Position numbers and translations under genes: made by a program
Origin: Priapulus caudatus
Lineage: Eukaryota > Priapulida > Priapulimorpha > Priapulimorphida > Priapulidae
Assembly (NCBI RefSeq): GCF_000485595.1
Contig: NW_014577799.1
Location: 2,079 to 40,764 of the forward strand
Reading direction: 5' to 3'
Length of the DNA: 38,686 bases
Notes under the pieces: model-generated
What the model saw: only the letters and a program-made list of their open reading frames with translations
Told to the model about the DNA's origin: nothing
Database searches by the model: none
Shown here: piece by piece, positions 34,501 through 38,686 of the stretch
Numbering within the stretch: the first letter of the stretch is position 1
How the letters are laid out: the number at the start of each line of letters is the position of its first letter

Positions 34501-35273
34501 TGTTAAAATAATGTATTAATTTATTATATAATATATTTATAGTGTTAAAATAATGTATTATTATTTATTAATATGTTATTTATTATATAAAAGGCAATTT
34601 TAGTAAGATAATGACTTTATACGTATTATAAATGTGCTAAATAAATTGTTTACCTTGGCACCCCATACCCTGACCTCTGTTTACTGGCTCGTTTAGCTAT
34701 TATTCTGACTAACCCTAACCCAAACCTATTATATATAATATTGAGTCAGAAATAGCCTAAACGAGCCAGGTCAAACAGAGGTCAGGGGGACATCTAGACC
34801 TTATCTGCGAAATTAATGGTGACTCGTGCACCAACACTGCAAACAAGATATTGAGTGGTCACTTGGTTGATCTTACCTGGCTCTGCTTCTGGGATTAAAA
34901 AATATGCAAACAAGCTCAATTAATTCTACTTTTCACTTGGCAAGCACCTGATGATAGCACTATTTGAATACACTATCACATTTAAAAGGAATGCTGTTCA
35001 TCATAGGGGAACTAGATATTTGCTATATGAAACAATATGTATGCTCAACGCTACATAAATGCACTTATATTGCATACCAAAAACCAGAGATTATGGGTAA
35101 TCAAGCCATGTAAAGCCAGATGCTCACGTAGACTAAACATGTAATTAATATAGCATACCTTGGCTGTCCAGTTTTAGGACTTTAAGCATGCCATCATCTC
35201 CACCACATGCAATGAAACCCTGCTCCTGGTTCCATGATAAGCACTGAAGTGCTACATTGTTTGGTATGGCAAT
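4405..35273 (-). CDS. WDR35: WDR35 / IFT121, intraflagellar transport complex A subunit (partial: first coding exon and C-terminal third not found)
   Basis: Twenty-one exons on the minus strand, phases consistent throughout, give about 725 residues collinear with vertebrate WDR35 from just after its first eight residues to the start of the alpha-solenoid. WDR35 is known as an IFT-A subunit for retrograde ciliary transport and membrane-protein import. Exons 2-18 encode the two N-terminal WD40 beta-propellers; exons 19-22 begin the TPR-like solenoid (A-F-V-R-C-K-D-Y-Q). Best path: 35159-35273, 34877-34888, 23197-23268, 27178-27270, 26855-26956, 26493-26572, 26208-26288, 25795-25960, 25417-25562, 24945-25070, 24585-24677, 12968-13063, 11868-12064, 11480-11549, 10483-10497, 9170-9223, 8381-8490, 7708-7849, 7434-7502, 6358-6486, 5374-5462, 4405-4522. 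The intact exon 3 lies out of order, downstream of intact exons 4-11, which signals misassembly. Extra damaged exon copies are listed separately. Confidence 0.93.
5170..5345. repeat. C/T-rich low-complexity tract
   Basis: About 175 nt of almost pure pyrimidine on the plus strand, just downstream of exon 21 in gene orientation. No coding signal. Confidence 0.85.
5374..5462 (-). CDS. WDR35: WDR35 exon 21
   Basis: Acceptor atcttgcag, donor TTTG|gtgagc, 89 nt, phase 0 to 2. Encodes [13 protein letters not shown] and [10 protein letters not shown], matching 'S-L-R-D-S-R-A-L-I-E-K-V-G' and 'N-P-H-P-R-L-W'. Confidence 0.93.
5657..5935 (-). other. Unrecognised open frame with SAP-like and coiled-coil segments
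   Basis: 92 codons in the WDR35 intron between exons 20 and 21, same strand. The first 60 or so residues look protein-like: [12 protein letters not shown] resembles the first helix of a SAP DNA-binding domain, followed by a charged helix [16 protein letters not shown]. An in-frame stop lies three codons upstream of the ATG. The last 30 residues look non-coding. No match in WDR35. It may be a transposon or retrocopy fragment. Confidence 0.3.
6358..6486 (-). CDS. WDR35: WDR35 exon 20
   Basis: Acceptor cacctgtag, donor AAG|gtacag, 129 nt, phase 0 to 0. Encodes [28 protein letters not shown] and ends E-M-E-I-K; linker from propeller to solenoid. Confidence 0.93.
6487..7433. other. WDR35 intron 19
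   Basis: AT-rich, about 950 nt. A local direct repeat (aaatctcaaag) near 6920-6995; otherwise nothing recognised. Confidence 0.6.
7434..7502 (-). CDS. WDR35: WDR35 exon 19
   Basis: Acceptor gcatag, donor GAG|gtagga, 69 nt, phase 0 to 0. Encodes [20 protein letters not shown], matching vertebrate '[16 protein letters not shown]'. Easy to miss because it lies in an AT-rich stretch. Confidence 0.92.
7708..7849 (-). CDS. WDR35: WDR35 exon 18
   Basis: Acceptor cccacag, donor GAG|gtaata, 142 nt, phase 2 to 0. Encodes [15 protein letters not shown], then [18 protein letters not shown], the last blade of propeller 2. A repeat fragment lies about 20 nt upstream of the acceptor. Confidence 0.95.
7868..7990. 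mobile_element. Half copy of the GGGTCTATGTCCCCC TIR family
   Basis: Reads ccctaaccctaaccatatcagatagttaccagggtacgttccgg and so on to gggagacataaaccctatcagcc. This matches one arm of the elements at 37.8-38.6 kb. The opposite arm is missing. It begins about 20 nt upstream of the WDR35 exon 18 acceptor. Confidence 0.78.
8381..8490 (-). CDS. WDR35: WDR35 exon 17
   Basis: Acceptor cttgctag, donor CGAC|gtaagt, 110 nt, phase 0 to 2. Encodes [20 protein letters not shown], then Q-Q-I-A-L-N-C-T-S, matching vertebrate 'G-R-E-S-G-T...R-Y-S-L-P'. Confidence 0.92.
8644..8897. mobile_element. Fold-back element with CCCTAA core
   Basis: The left arm (cactttaggcaccttaggtatcacgaagtg ... gatgcaaaaaccctaaccctaaccct) returns as its reverse complement on the right (agggttagggttgtggtttttgcatcattcc ... 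aggtgcctaaagtg). Arms are about 90-115 nt; the left has a roughly 29-nt extra stretch that repeats a neighbouring motif. The centre holds telomere-like CCCTAA/TTAGGG units. No coding capacity. It is in the intron between WDR35 exons 16 and 17. Confidence 0.8.
9170..9223 (-). CDS. WDR35: WDR35 exon 16
   Basis: Acceptor ctttttcag, donor ATT|gtaagt, 54 nt, phase 0 to 0. Encodes [18 protein letters not shown], aligned with a strand of the second propeller. Confidence 0.9.
9224..10482. other. WDR35 intron between microexon 15 and exon 16
   Basis: About 1.26 kb. A direct repeat of aacttaacttttgctt near 9762-9806. No exon, RNA gene or element recognised. Confidence 0.6.
10483..10497 (-). CDS. WDR35: WDR35 candidate 15-nt microexon
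   Basis: On the minus strand: cttcttcacacctttgcag|GAGAACATGAAGCAG|gtaagat. Good pyrimidine tract, acceptor and donor enclose 15 bases encoding E-N-M-K-Q, phase 0 to 0. It lies between exon 14 (K-A-Y-I) and exon 16 (P-T-K-D-P-I-C), where vertebrate WDR35 has a few residues ending 'I-Q' before 'G-T-R-D-P-I-C'. Skipping it also keeps the frame. Confidence 0.6.
10752..11420. mobile_element. Palindromic (long terminal inverted repeat) element in WDR35 intron
   Basis: Outer arms: left tacaagcaagagcgtatta..taaagggttac..ctctag; right, reverse-complemented, acttgtatcaagagcgtatta..taaagggata..ctctag. Middle arms share aattacgc..cataaaa. Inner arms share ctgaaaaagttgcgca next to gtgctgcca (about 10945-10975 and 11195-11230). 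The whole 670 bp is thus an imperfect palindrome, probably an old MITE. A 66-codon open frame inside it is not recognisable. Confidence 0.7.
11480..11549 (-). CDS. WDR35: WDR35 exon 14
   Basis: Acceptor ttcttctag, donor ATT|gtaagt, 70 nt, phase 2 to 0. Encodes [10 protein letters not shown] then a divergent [12 protein letters not shown], aligned with vertebrate 'I-Y-H-V-D-D-T-P-S-G'. Confidence 0.9.
11868..12064 (-). CDS. WDR35: WDR35 exon 13
   Basis: Acceptor ctctatag, donor AAAG|gtgaaa, 197 nt, phase 0 to 2. Encodes [37 protein letters not shown] and ends G-R-E-R. Single copy. Confidence 0.93.
12230..12290. repeat. CACGCA/CATGTACG microsatellite
   Basis: CACG-CACG-CACA-CATGTACG repeats; a shorter version is at 13256-13290 in the second tandem unit. 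Confidence 0.9.
12968..13063 (-). CDS. WDR35: WDR35 exon 12 (intact copy)
   Basis: Acceptor acttacag, donor CAG|gtaggc, 96 nt, phase 0 to 0. Encodes [19 protein letters not shown], then [12 protein letters not shown]. The vertebrate protein has a longer acidic insert after this point. It lies in the left unit of a 1-kb tandem duplication. Confidence 0.9.
13969..14062 (-). pseudogene. WDR35: Damaged copy of WDR35 exon 12
   Basis: 94 nt against 96 in the intact copy: one base lost in 'tctctagtc' and one in 'ccacatgct'. Both splice sites are kept. Including it would shift the frame. Confidence 0.85.
14410..17062 (-). pseudogene. WDR35: Second block of WDR35 exons 4-11 with many small indels
   Basis: Exon equivalents, length here against the intact copy: exon 11 14410-14502 (93/93), 10 14768-14892 (125/126), 9 15228-15371 (144/146), 8 15601-15766 (166/166 but one base lost and one gained), 7 16013-16092 (80/81), 6 16296-16373 (78/80), 5 16655-16754 (100/102), 4 16974-17062 (89/93). 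Splice sites and introns are otherwise almost identical to 24.5-27.3 kb. Losses are mostly single bases and affect introns equally, which suggests sequencing error in an uncollapsed haplotype more than decay of a true pseudogene. Confidence 0.85.
17392..17851. mobile_element. hAT-type MITE with 8-bp target site duplication
   Basis: The ends are imperfect terminal inverted repeats: left CAGTAGCGGATTA, right (reverse complement) CAGCGCCGGATTA. They are flanked by the exact 8-bp duplication GCGACATG at 17384-17391 and 17852-17859. An 8-bp duplication and CAG...GCGGA-like ends are known hAT features. Length 460 bp, no transposase, so non-autonomous. It lies in the intron between WDR35 exons 3 and 4. 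Confidence 0.82.
17860..19499. other. WDR35 intron (unit A copy 1), no gene seen
   Basis: Holds the C/T tract and AT-rich sequence. A stretch around 18853-19080 has a counterpart at 29077-29330, where a longer open frame exists; the frame is not kept between copies, so it is not a supported gene. Confidence 0.55.
18115..18440. repeat. C/T-rich tract followed by (CT)n microsatellite
   Basis: A cctcccctgcctcccacct-type degenerate repeat (18120-18275), then (CT)n blocks separated by ttatcttagactt (18362-18440). Repeated at 28340-28670 in unit A copy 3. Confidence 0.9.
19500..19698 (-). mobile_element. tRNA-derived SINE
   Basis: On the minus strand the head reads like a tRNA: A box TGGCTCAATGG (19676-19686) and B box GGTTCAACTCC (19633-19643), about 43 nt apart as in a tRNA gene. 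They are followed by a non-tRNA body. The acceptor-stem pairing of a working tRNA is not visible, so a SINE is more likely than a tRNA gene. The 3' limit is uncertain. Confidence 0.7.
19943..19967. other. Assembly gap (25 N)
   Basis: A run of 25 N marks a scaffold join. The left flank is the end of repeat unit A and the right flank is the beginning of another copy of it. Confidence 0.99.
19968..22960. repeat. Large repeat unit A, copy 2 (partial, rearranged)
   Basis: 19968-21960 repeats the start of unit A and 22380-22960 repeats the exon 5 region. In between, about 22015-22170 is inverted. Another small inverted piece (ggtaaaaatcatgctgatacatcatt, matching the reverse complement of about 21534-21565) follows at 22990-23030. 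Confidence 0.8.
20145..22775 (-). pseudogene. WDR35: Third, partial block of WDR35 exons 5-11
   Basis: Exon 11 20145-20236 (92 nt), 10 20500-20622 (123), 9 20967-21112 (146, full length), 8 21339-21505 (167), 7 21751-21828 (78), exon 6 absent, exon 5 about 22671-22775 with several changes, exon 4 absent. Between exons 7 and 5 the sequence turns into an inverted copy of the exon 7 region. The block begins right after the N gap. Best explained as an assembled error-rich read. Confidence 0.8.
23197..23268 (-). CDS. WDR35: WDR35 exon 3 (intact copy)
   Basis: Acceptor atttcag, donor AGTG|gtaagt, 72 nt, phase 1 to 1. Encodes [12 protein letters not shown] and [12 protein letters not shown], matching the loop before blade 2 of the vertebrate protein. 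It lies downstream (in gene orientation) of an intact block of exons 4-11, which is the wrong place for exon 3. A second, damaged copy at 30683-30754 is in the expected position. Confidence 0.9.
24310..24352. repeat. (TA)n tract
   Basis: Alternating TA next to a small hairpin (aggagtgattaaaa..ttttatcactcct). The counterpart is at 31856-31905. Confidence 0.88.
24585..24677 (-). CDS. WDR35: WDR35 exon 11 (intact copy)
   Basis: Acceptor cttttccag, donor GAG|gtgtgc, 93 nt, phase 0 to 0. Encodes [12 protein letters not shown] and H-C-V-V-F-W-N-W, joining the two propellers. The copy at 14410-14502 is also full length; the one at 20145-20236 lacks one base. Confidence 0.92.
24945..25070 (-). CDS. 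WDR35: WDR35 exon 10 (intact copy), ends at a GC donor
   Basis: Acceptor aattgcag; 126 nt, phase 0 to 0. Encodes [21 protein letters not shown] and [16 protein letters not shown]. The protein continues in exon 11 with W-G-Y-C, and the boundary base context is TACAAG|GCAAGA. The donor is therefore GC, not GT, in the classical strong GC-AG context. The same GCAAG is present in the other two copies. Confidence 0.92.
25417..25562 (-). CDS. WDR35: WDR35 exon 9 (intact copy)
   Basis: Acceptor ataacag, donor GAG|gtaagt, 146 nt, phase 1 to 0. Encodes [22 protein letters not shown] and [11 protein letters not shown]. The copy at 20967-21112 is also full length; the copy at 15228-15371 lacks two bases near its 3' end. 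Confidence 0.93.
25795..25960 (-). CDS. WDR35: WDR35 exon 8 (intact copy)
   Basis: Acceptor acttacag, donor GACG|gtaaat, 166 nt, phase 0 to 1. Encodes [27 protein letters not shown] and N-G-R-C-Q-I-M-R, all hallmarks of WDR35 blades 5-6. Confidence 0.93.
26208..26288 (-). CDS. WDR35: WDR35 exon 7 (intact copy)
   Basis: Acceptor attttag, donor GTT|gtaagt, 81 nt, phase 0 to 0. Encodes [20 protein letters not shown] and D-N-M-G-I-I-V. Also present damaged at 16013-16092 and 21751-21828, and inverted near 22030-22116. Confidence 0.93.
26493..26572 (-). CDS. WDR35: WDR35 exon 6 (intact copy)
   Basis: Acceptor ctttcag, donor GCA|gtaagt, 80 nt, phase 1 to 0. Encodes [19 protein letters not shown] followed by V-N-L-T-H-V-A. 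The other copy (16296-16373) has lost two bases. Exon 6 is missing from the 20-23 kb copy. Confidence 0.93.
26855..26956 (-). CDS. WDR35: WDR35 exon 5 (intact copy)
   Basis: Acceptor tttccag, donor GATG|gtacct, 102 nt, phase 1 to 1. Encodes [15 protein letters not shown], then [16 protein letters not shown], nearly identical to vertebrate WDR35. Confidence 0.93.
27178..27270 (-). CDS. WDR35: WDR35 exon 4 (intact copy)
   Basis: Acceptor cactag, donor AAAG|gtttgc, 93 nt, phase 1 to 1. Encodes [18 protein letters not shown] then G-L-I-I-V-W-M, a WD40 blade. The copy at 16974-17062 is 89 nt and out of frame. Confidence 0.92.
27602..28052. mobile_element. Second copy of the same hAT-type MITE insertion
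   Basis: Same insertion in repeat unit A copy 3, with the same flanks: GCGAC-TG on the left (one base lost) and GCGACATG on the right. Because both copies share the insertion, the unit was copied, or the haplotypes split, after the element arrived. Confidence 0.8.
28340..28670. repeat. C/T-rich tract and (CT)n microsatellite, second copy
   Basis: Counterpart of 18115-18440, shorter CT blocks. The open frames across it are pyrimidine-tract artefacts. Confidence 0.9.
29900..30115 (-). mobile_element. tRNA-derived SINE, second copy
   Basis: Same element in repeat unit A copy 3. The B box region carries several inserted Gs (ggggagggttggggaaccccc), the kind of damage expected from noisy reads. 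The A box is altered as well. Confidence 0.6.
30575..32080. repeat. Repeat unit B, copy 2 (error-rich)
   Basis: Collinear with 23100-24505, ending at the same tgttctatggaagaa, with many single-base changes and insertions. Contains the damaged exon 3. Confidence 0.83.
30683..30754 (-). pseudogene. WDR35: Damaged copy of WDR35 exon 3
   Basis: Same flanks as 23197-23268 (gaaatattcatttgttaggt upstream), but with base changes and small indels inside: 'ggagctgcaag' reads 'gattcctgccaag', and 'tccatccagag' reads 'gtcatcagag'. The acceptor is retained; the donor is weakened to GTAATA. It sits where exon 3 is expected, between exons 2 and 4. Confidence 0.8.
32081..32892. other. WDR35 intron right of unit B, no gene seen
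   Basis: Begins where unit B ends (cagcgattttcgtcagcgcggg). CACG-rich stretch at 32410-32525 and AT-rich sequence. Nothing recognised. Confidence 0.55.
33523..34042. mobile_element. Nested 0.5-kb palindromic element
   Basis: Left arm starts gtttcggcac..agtatgctcggtggggcccc. The right arm, reverse-complemented, is agcttcggac..agtatgctcgggtgggcccc. Similarity continues inward through a poly-A run, gtgaacatcg, actgcaagc(c/a)ttgta and aagc(a/t)tttgc(c/a)acagg, so almost the whole element folds back on itself around 33780. Confidence 0.72.
34650..34798. mobile_element. Short fold-back element with CCCTAACCC loop
   Basis: Left arm ccctgacctctgtttactggctcgtttagctattattctgact; right arm is its near reverse complement, agtcagaaatagcctaaacgagccaggtcaaacagaggtcaggg. 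The 33-nt loop contains ccctaaccc. It is adjacent to, or the right edge of, the larger palindrome. Confidence 0.75.
34877..34888 (-). CDS. WDR35: WDR35 candidate 12-nt microexon
   Basis: On the minus strand the sequence reads atattttttaatcccag|AAGCAGAGCCAG|gtaagat: a strong acceptor with pyrimidine tract, 12 bases, and a strong donor. Phase 1 in and phase 1 out, so it inserts E-A-E-P between exons 2 and 3 without changing frame. Exon 2 to exon 3 splicing is also in frame without it, so it may be an alternative exon. The vertebrate protein has a variable stretch here. No transcript evidence is available. Confidence 0.55.
35159..35273 (-). CDS. WDR35: WDR35 exon 2
   Basis: Acceptor ctttag, donor CAAG|gtatgc. 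Encodes [11 protein letters not shown], then [13 protein letters not shown] and L-K-V-L-K-L-D-S-Q: blade 1 of the first propeller. It aligns residue for residue with the vertebrate protein after its first eight amino acids. It leaves in phase 1. The preceding exon (short, with the start codon) was searched for on the minus strand up to 38686 and not found. Confidence 0.93.
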
Positions 35274-37470
35274 CTAAAGCATAGAGAAGTTGAAATTGTA
35301 AATAGTAAACTGAAGGTGCTTTCTGGTTCCCCTCCTGGTTCCATCGTGATATCAATAAAGACTCTCACTGTGCTTCCACACTTATCCCAGAGTGTGAAAT
35401 TAACGCGAGTCCGGAGTCAAATACTCCCTGATTTACTGTCAGACTCCCTGATTTGACATATATGCAGGAGTCCGTTCGACTCCCTGAAAATTCTGCTATA
35501 GTTCGTTCCACAGCACAGCCTCGCGGAATTGCCGTATTTTTTCAGCAAATGTCCAAAGATAATTGGGCAGACGTGCAACCGCATGAATCTTCAAAATAAG
35601 CACATACGTAAATTGTTAATATCTTTAGTTTTAAACTTCAGACTGCGGACTCCCTCATTTTGCTGCAGACTCCCTCTGTTATCCGGTGCCTAAAGCATTT
35701 ACCATTAATTTAGTCCCCAGTCGGGGCAGTGAATTTTCTAGGGGTGTAAAAACTTGGCGATCTGAATTGCGACTGTTTAATGTTTTGTGTGTAAAAAATG
35801 TTATGTAATTATATATGTTTAACATGATGCAACATGGAGTTTAATCACAAATGCACTTCCGAACAGATAATCTGCGCATGTCATGCCCTACTATGCATAG
35901 GTGCGCATTTTTCAATGCCATCCAGGAGCTGCCTATCCCACGCACACAGTTTCTCTGCCTGCTCTGCAAACCGATACACTGCAGCCGTGCCTCCAACAGT
36001 TGATCATTTGCGCTGCTATCGCGGTTGTAGCGAGCTGTGGGGTCGCAAACATGTATATCGCATGCACAACTACAAATAGACAGCAGAGTTTATGCCGGGT
36101 ACCCCTGCTATCCCGGTTCTGGGGGCACCCTTGCTTACTCTCCACACTGGATCTCGGTCATTGCCAAGAAAACAACTGATGGAACACTGGTCTGCCCATG
36201 CTACATAGGATCTGACTCTGACTACACATGAGCGTCAAATATCACACTTCTTCGTTTACGCTAATTGGCTTGCATCCCAACTCCTGGGAACGGCAAATAT
36301 GGTGATTCCCAGTTGCATACTTTTCATTCAGGATAGCCCTGCACCTGCAGTTTTTCCCTACATCAGTACATGGCCGTAGCCTTGGCTTCCAACACATCAC
36401 TATCTAAACAAGTGATTTTTCCTACACCACGATAACTGCCTGCTTATCAATCCTAGCTCCCCTATTGCCTGGTATACCAGCCTCGCTTTATGTTGTTAAG
36501 CATGATAGCATCTAATCTCACGCTCTCATCTCACCTGTATCGCTCTCTCTCTCTCTTGCTTTCTCTCGCTCCCTATCTTTCTTTCTTCCCCTATCTCTCT
36601 TATCTACTATACTCTGGCTTTTCCATAATCTTCGTACAAGTGAAGGGTTCACCCCAACCCCGCAGCTGTCGAACCAGGACTTGCATTTCCCTGCAGTCTG
36701 CACTAGCTTAATTACCTCTATGCTCTATGAATCATTCGGCATCAAAAAACTGATTATTTCTTTACACCCACAACAAAATATATCATTATATGTATTATTT
36801 CTCTGCTCGCTCAATAAGGGCCAAGTACAAAGCCTCGTGTGATGCGTGCGTGCACGGGACTGATATATTATGTGTGTCACGTAGGGCACAGTGGTGGGCC
36901 ACTGACTTCTGATCCTGTGCCCACAGATTAATGCTACTCTTACTGTAGTGTAGGTAGTTAGATACACATGTGATTTATTTTAAGATTGTTGAAACAAATT
37001 ATAAATATTAAAATAGTAATTAGTACTGGGCCTAATAATTTACAGTTAAAACTTAAGGTGATTACGTCACCGTAAATAGTAAAAAAATAAAAAAAATATT
37101 TCCACTTTTTCACAAAATATAAGTAATTCTGTTCACTTTTTATGATTAAATTGCTGCATTATACTTCTTATTTTACTATATTGTTCGATGTGAACATACA
37201 CTCGTGACGCATACATAGCCCATAGCAAGCAATTAATGTCAGGAACACTAATATCAAATCGTCAGGTTTTTTGGATTTTTAACTATGTGAGAAACAATCT
37301 TATCAGGTAAGAATTTGACAATACGTTTAGTTCCGTTTGTTCTTACTTTAATGTAAAAAAATGGCAACAAAATTTTACAAATTTTACCATAGAAAATTCG
37401 TGACGTAGTCAATTTAAATATTACAACGACATATAACATAGTATTGTAAATGTGCAAATTACAAAACATT
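35274..37470. other. WDR35 intron 1 or 5' flank, no gene recognised
   Basis: Recurrent gactccctgattt motifs at 35410-35680. Open frames between 35834 and 36231 on both strands have no recognisable product, and their mutual overlap argues against coding. The WDR35 start exon (a short frame beginning Met-Phe and ending Ser-Lys-Lys in relatives) is not present in a splice-competent form. Confidence 0.5.
36530..36610. repeat. CT-rich low-complexity tract
   Basis: (CT)n-like pyrimidine run; the arginine/glutamate-rich frame on the opposite strand is spurious. Confidence 0.85.
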
Positions 37471-37562
37471 AAATGCTACAGTCTGTCTTCACATTCACAT
37501 ATAACACAGACAGTGACCACTGTGTACTGTCATTGTGGAAGACAGTCACACTGTCAGTGACG

Positions 37563-37797
37563 CTGAGAGGGTCTATGTCCCCCAGGGTACTATCAGAGGG
37601 TACCCTGGGTACGGTTCGATATATCGAACGTACCCTGGTACTATCTAATAATATGCCAGACCGTACCTCGCCTACTCCACTAACGAGTCTTAGGGAGTCG
37701 CCTACGCCTACTCCTAACCATATCAGATAGTTACCAGGGTAGCTCCGATATATCGAATTCGTACCCAGGGTACCCTCCGATACTGGGGGACATAGAC
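37563..37797. mobile_element. TIR element, GGGTCTATGTCCCCC family, short form
   Basis: The left end AGGGTCTATGTCCCCCAGGG and the right end (reverse complement) ATAGGGTCTATGTCCCCCAG form inverted repeats. Inside are mirrored GTACCCTGG motifs and CGATATATCG palindromes. About 235 bp, no coding capacity. Confidence 0.8.
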
Positions 37798-38280
37798 CCT
37801 ATGAGCGTCAGTGACACTCATAGGGTCTATGTCCCCCAGGGTACTGCCGGAACGTACCCTGGGTACGGTCCAGTATACCAGAACGTACCCTGGTAACTAC
37901 CTGATAATGATATGGTTAGGCTTAGGGTTAGGGTTAGGGTCAGGGGTAGGCGTAGGCGACTCCCTAGATATGTACCCGAGGTAGTTTTAGTTGTTTAGTA
38001 TTATGTTTATATTTTTATTATGAGGTATGTTTAGGGTTAGAACTTAGAGGGTTAGGATTAGTGTTAGGTTTAAGGTACACTTCTGTAGTACAAGTCTGGT
38101 ACACTTTGTGTATACATATATGTACTCGGGTACATATGCTGTAGTACCTGATACGACAAGCGACCCTTGAGCGACACTGACAGTCACACTCACAGTGTCA
38201 GTAATTTTCTTCAACTTTACTGTAGGCCTACAAACAAATTAGCAAGGCTAGTAGTAGTACTAGTAGTAGTAGACTAGTAC

Positions 38281-38384
38281 TGCTGAGAGGTCTATGAGGG
38301 TCTATGAGGGTCTATGGGGGTCTATGAGGGTCTGTGAGGGTCTATGAGGGTCTATGAGGGTCTATGAGGGTTTGCTGAGGGTCT
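38281..38384. repeat. 11-bp minisatellite GGGTCTATGAG
   Basis: About nine units of GGTCTATGAGG with few changes, inside the long TIR element. The unit resembles the element's own terminus GGGTCTATG. Confidence 0.92.
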
Positions 38385-38397
38385 GAGAGGGTTAGTT

Positions 38398-38442
38398 AGC
38401 GTTCGGGTTCGGGTTCGGGTTCGGGTTCAGGGTTCGGGTTAG
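38398..38442. repeat. TTCGGG hexamer tract
   Basis: GTTCGG/TTCGGG repeated about six times and then turning into TTAGGG, a variant telomere-like repeat inside a mobile element. Confidence 0.9.
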
Positions 38443-38686
38443 GGAGTAGGCATAGGCGACGCCCTACCACTCATTAGTGAGTAGGCTTAGGTACGGTCGC
38501 ATATAATATAGTACCAGGGTACGTTCCGTATACCGGACCGTACCCAGGGTACGTTCCGGCAGTACCCTGGTGGACATAGACCCTATGAGCCCTACTGACA
38601 GTACGGTCACTGTTTAGTGTTTTACTTAGTTTTACTTTTAGTGCATGATGATGATATTTTGCACCACCAACAAATGTGAAAACTTC

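Larger units (their letters stand above)
32893..34800. mobile_element. Giant AT-rich imperfect palindrome
   Basis: Ends: left GTCTATGTCCCCC, right (reverse complement) GGTCTAGATGTCCCCC. Further in, the left gtcattatttactaaagtaatgcctttatataataaat is mirrored by the right atttattatataaaaggcaattttagtaagataatgac. Both arms contain long TATAAT-rich stretches that are themselves full of small palindromes. The centre is a more GC-rich 0.5-kb palindrome. It sits between WDR35 exon 3 and the 12-nt microexon. Confidence 0.72.
37818..38588. mobile_element. TIR element, GGGTCTATGTCCCCC family, long form
   Basis: The left arm begins CATAGGGTCTATGTCCCCCA, followed by GGGTACTGCCGGAACGTACC. The right arm, reverse-complemented, is nearly identical for about 80 nt (CATAGGGTCTATGTCCACCA...). 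The 600-bp interior holds TTAGGG repeats (37916-37947), an 11-bp GGGTCTATGAG minisatellite and TTCGGG repeats. Confidence 0.78.

Noticed and set aside
33000-34600. Replication origin or centromeric satellite in the AT-rich stretch
   Set aside because: Mirror symmetry and defined ends explain it as fold-back elements; no regular monomer period was seen.
36037-36060. WDR35 first exon at a minus-strand ATG followed by Phe
   Set aside because: The following residues do not match the family start and no in-phase donor occurs after eight codons.
35834-36231. Protein-coding gene in overlapping frames
   Set aside because: Several frames on both strands are open over the same bases, with no splice-supported extension or recognisable motif.
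37900-38450. Chromosome end (telomere)
   Set aside because: TTAGGG and TTCGGG runs are short, interrupted and enclosed by the arms of a TIR element.

Overview
The window is nuclear DNA of a metazoan, most likely an invertebrate. The basis is many short GT-AG introns, a ciliary intraflagellar-transport gene, a Cys-loop neurotransmitter receptor, a tRNA-derived SINE and TTAGGG-like tracts. The phylum cannot be fixed from the sequence. Both genes were recognised by translating exons and comparing them with remembered family sequences; no database search was possible.

Layout. At 574-3637 (+) lie the last four coding exons of an anion-type Cys-loop ligand-gated channel (glycine receptor/GluCl-like). 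They cover the loop C disulfide, TM1-TM4 and the stop; the 5' exons lie left of the window. From 35273 down to 4405 (-) lies WDR35/IFT121, a subunit of the IFT-A ciliary transport complex. I traced 21 coding exons in order with matching splice phases: human-like exon 2 through the start of the alpha-solenoid, about 725 residues. They include two microexons (12 and 15 nt) and one GC-AG intron. The first coding exon and about 480 C-terminal residues are not in the window. The genes converge, and the space where the WDR35 3' end should be is occupied by the receptor gene.

The centre (12.2-32.1 kb) is repetitive in an unusual way. WDR35 exons 4-11 are present almost complete twice (24.5-27.3 kb intact; 14.4-17.1 kb with many 1-4 nt indels) and partly a third time (20.1-22.8 kb). 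That third copy begins just after a 25-N gap and is accompanied by fold-back inverted fragments. Exon 3 occurs twice (23.2 kb intact, 30.7 kb damaged) and exon 12 twice (13.0 kb intact, 14.0 kb damaged). The order and error pattern point to uncollapsed haplotypes or misassembly of error-rich reads more than to a real duplication, but the sequence alone cannot decide.

The introns and the right flank carry a set of fold-back (palindromic) elements: 8.64-8.90, 10.75-11.42, 32.89-34.80 (with a nested 0.5-kb palindrome) and 37.56-38.59 kb. Several share the terminus GGTCTATGTCCCCC and several have CCCTAA/TTAGGG tracts in the middle. There are also a hAT-type MITE with an 8-bp target duplication, a tRNA-derived SINE, a 13-bp/78-bp higher-order minisatellite and several microsatellites. 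No new multi-gene system was found. The most interesting points are the microexons, the fold-back element family and the scrambled WDR35 block.
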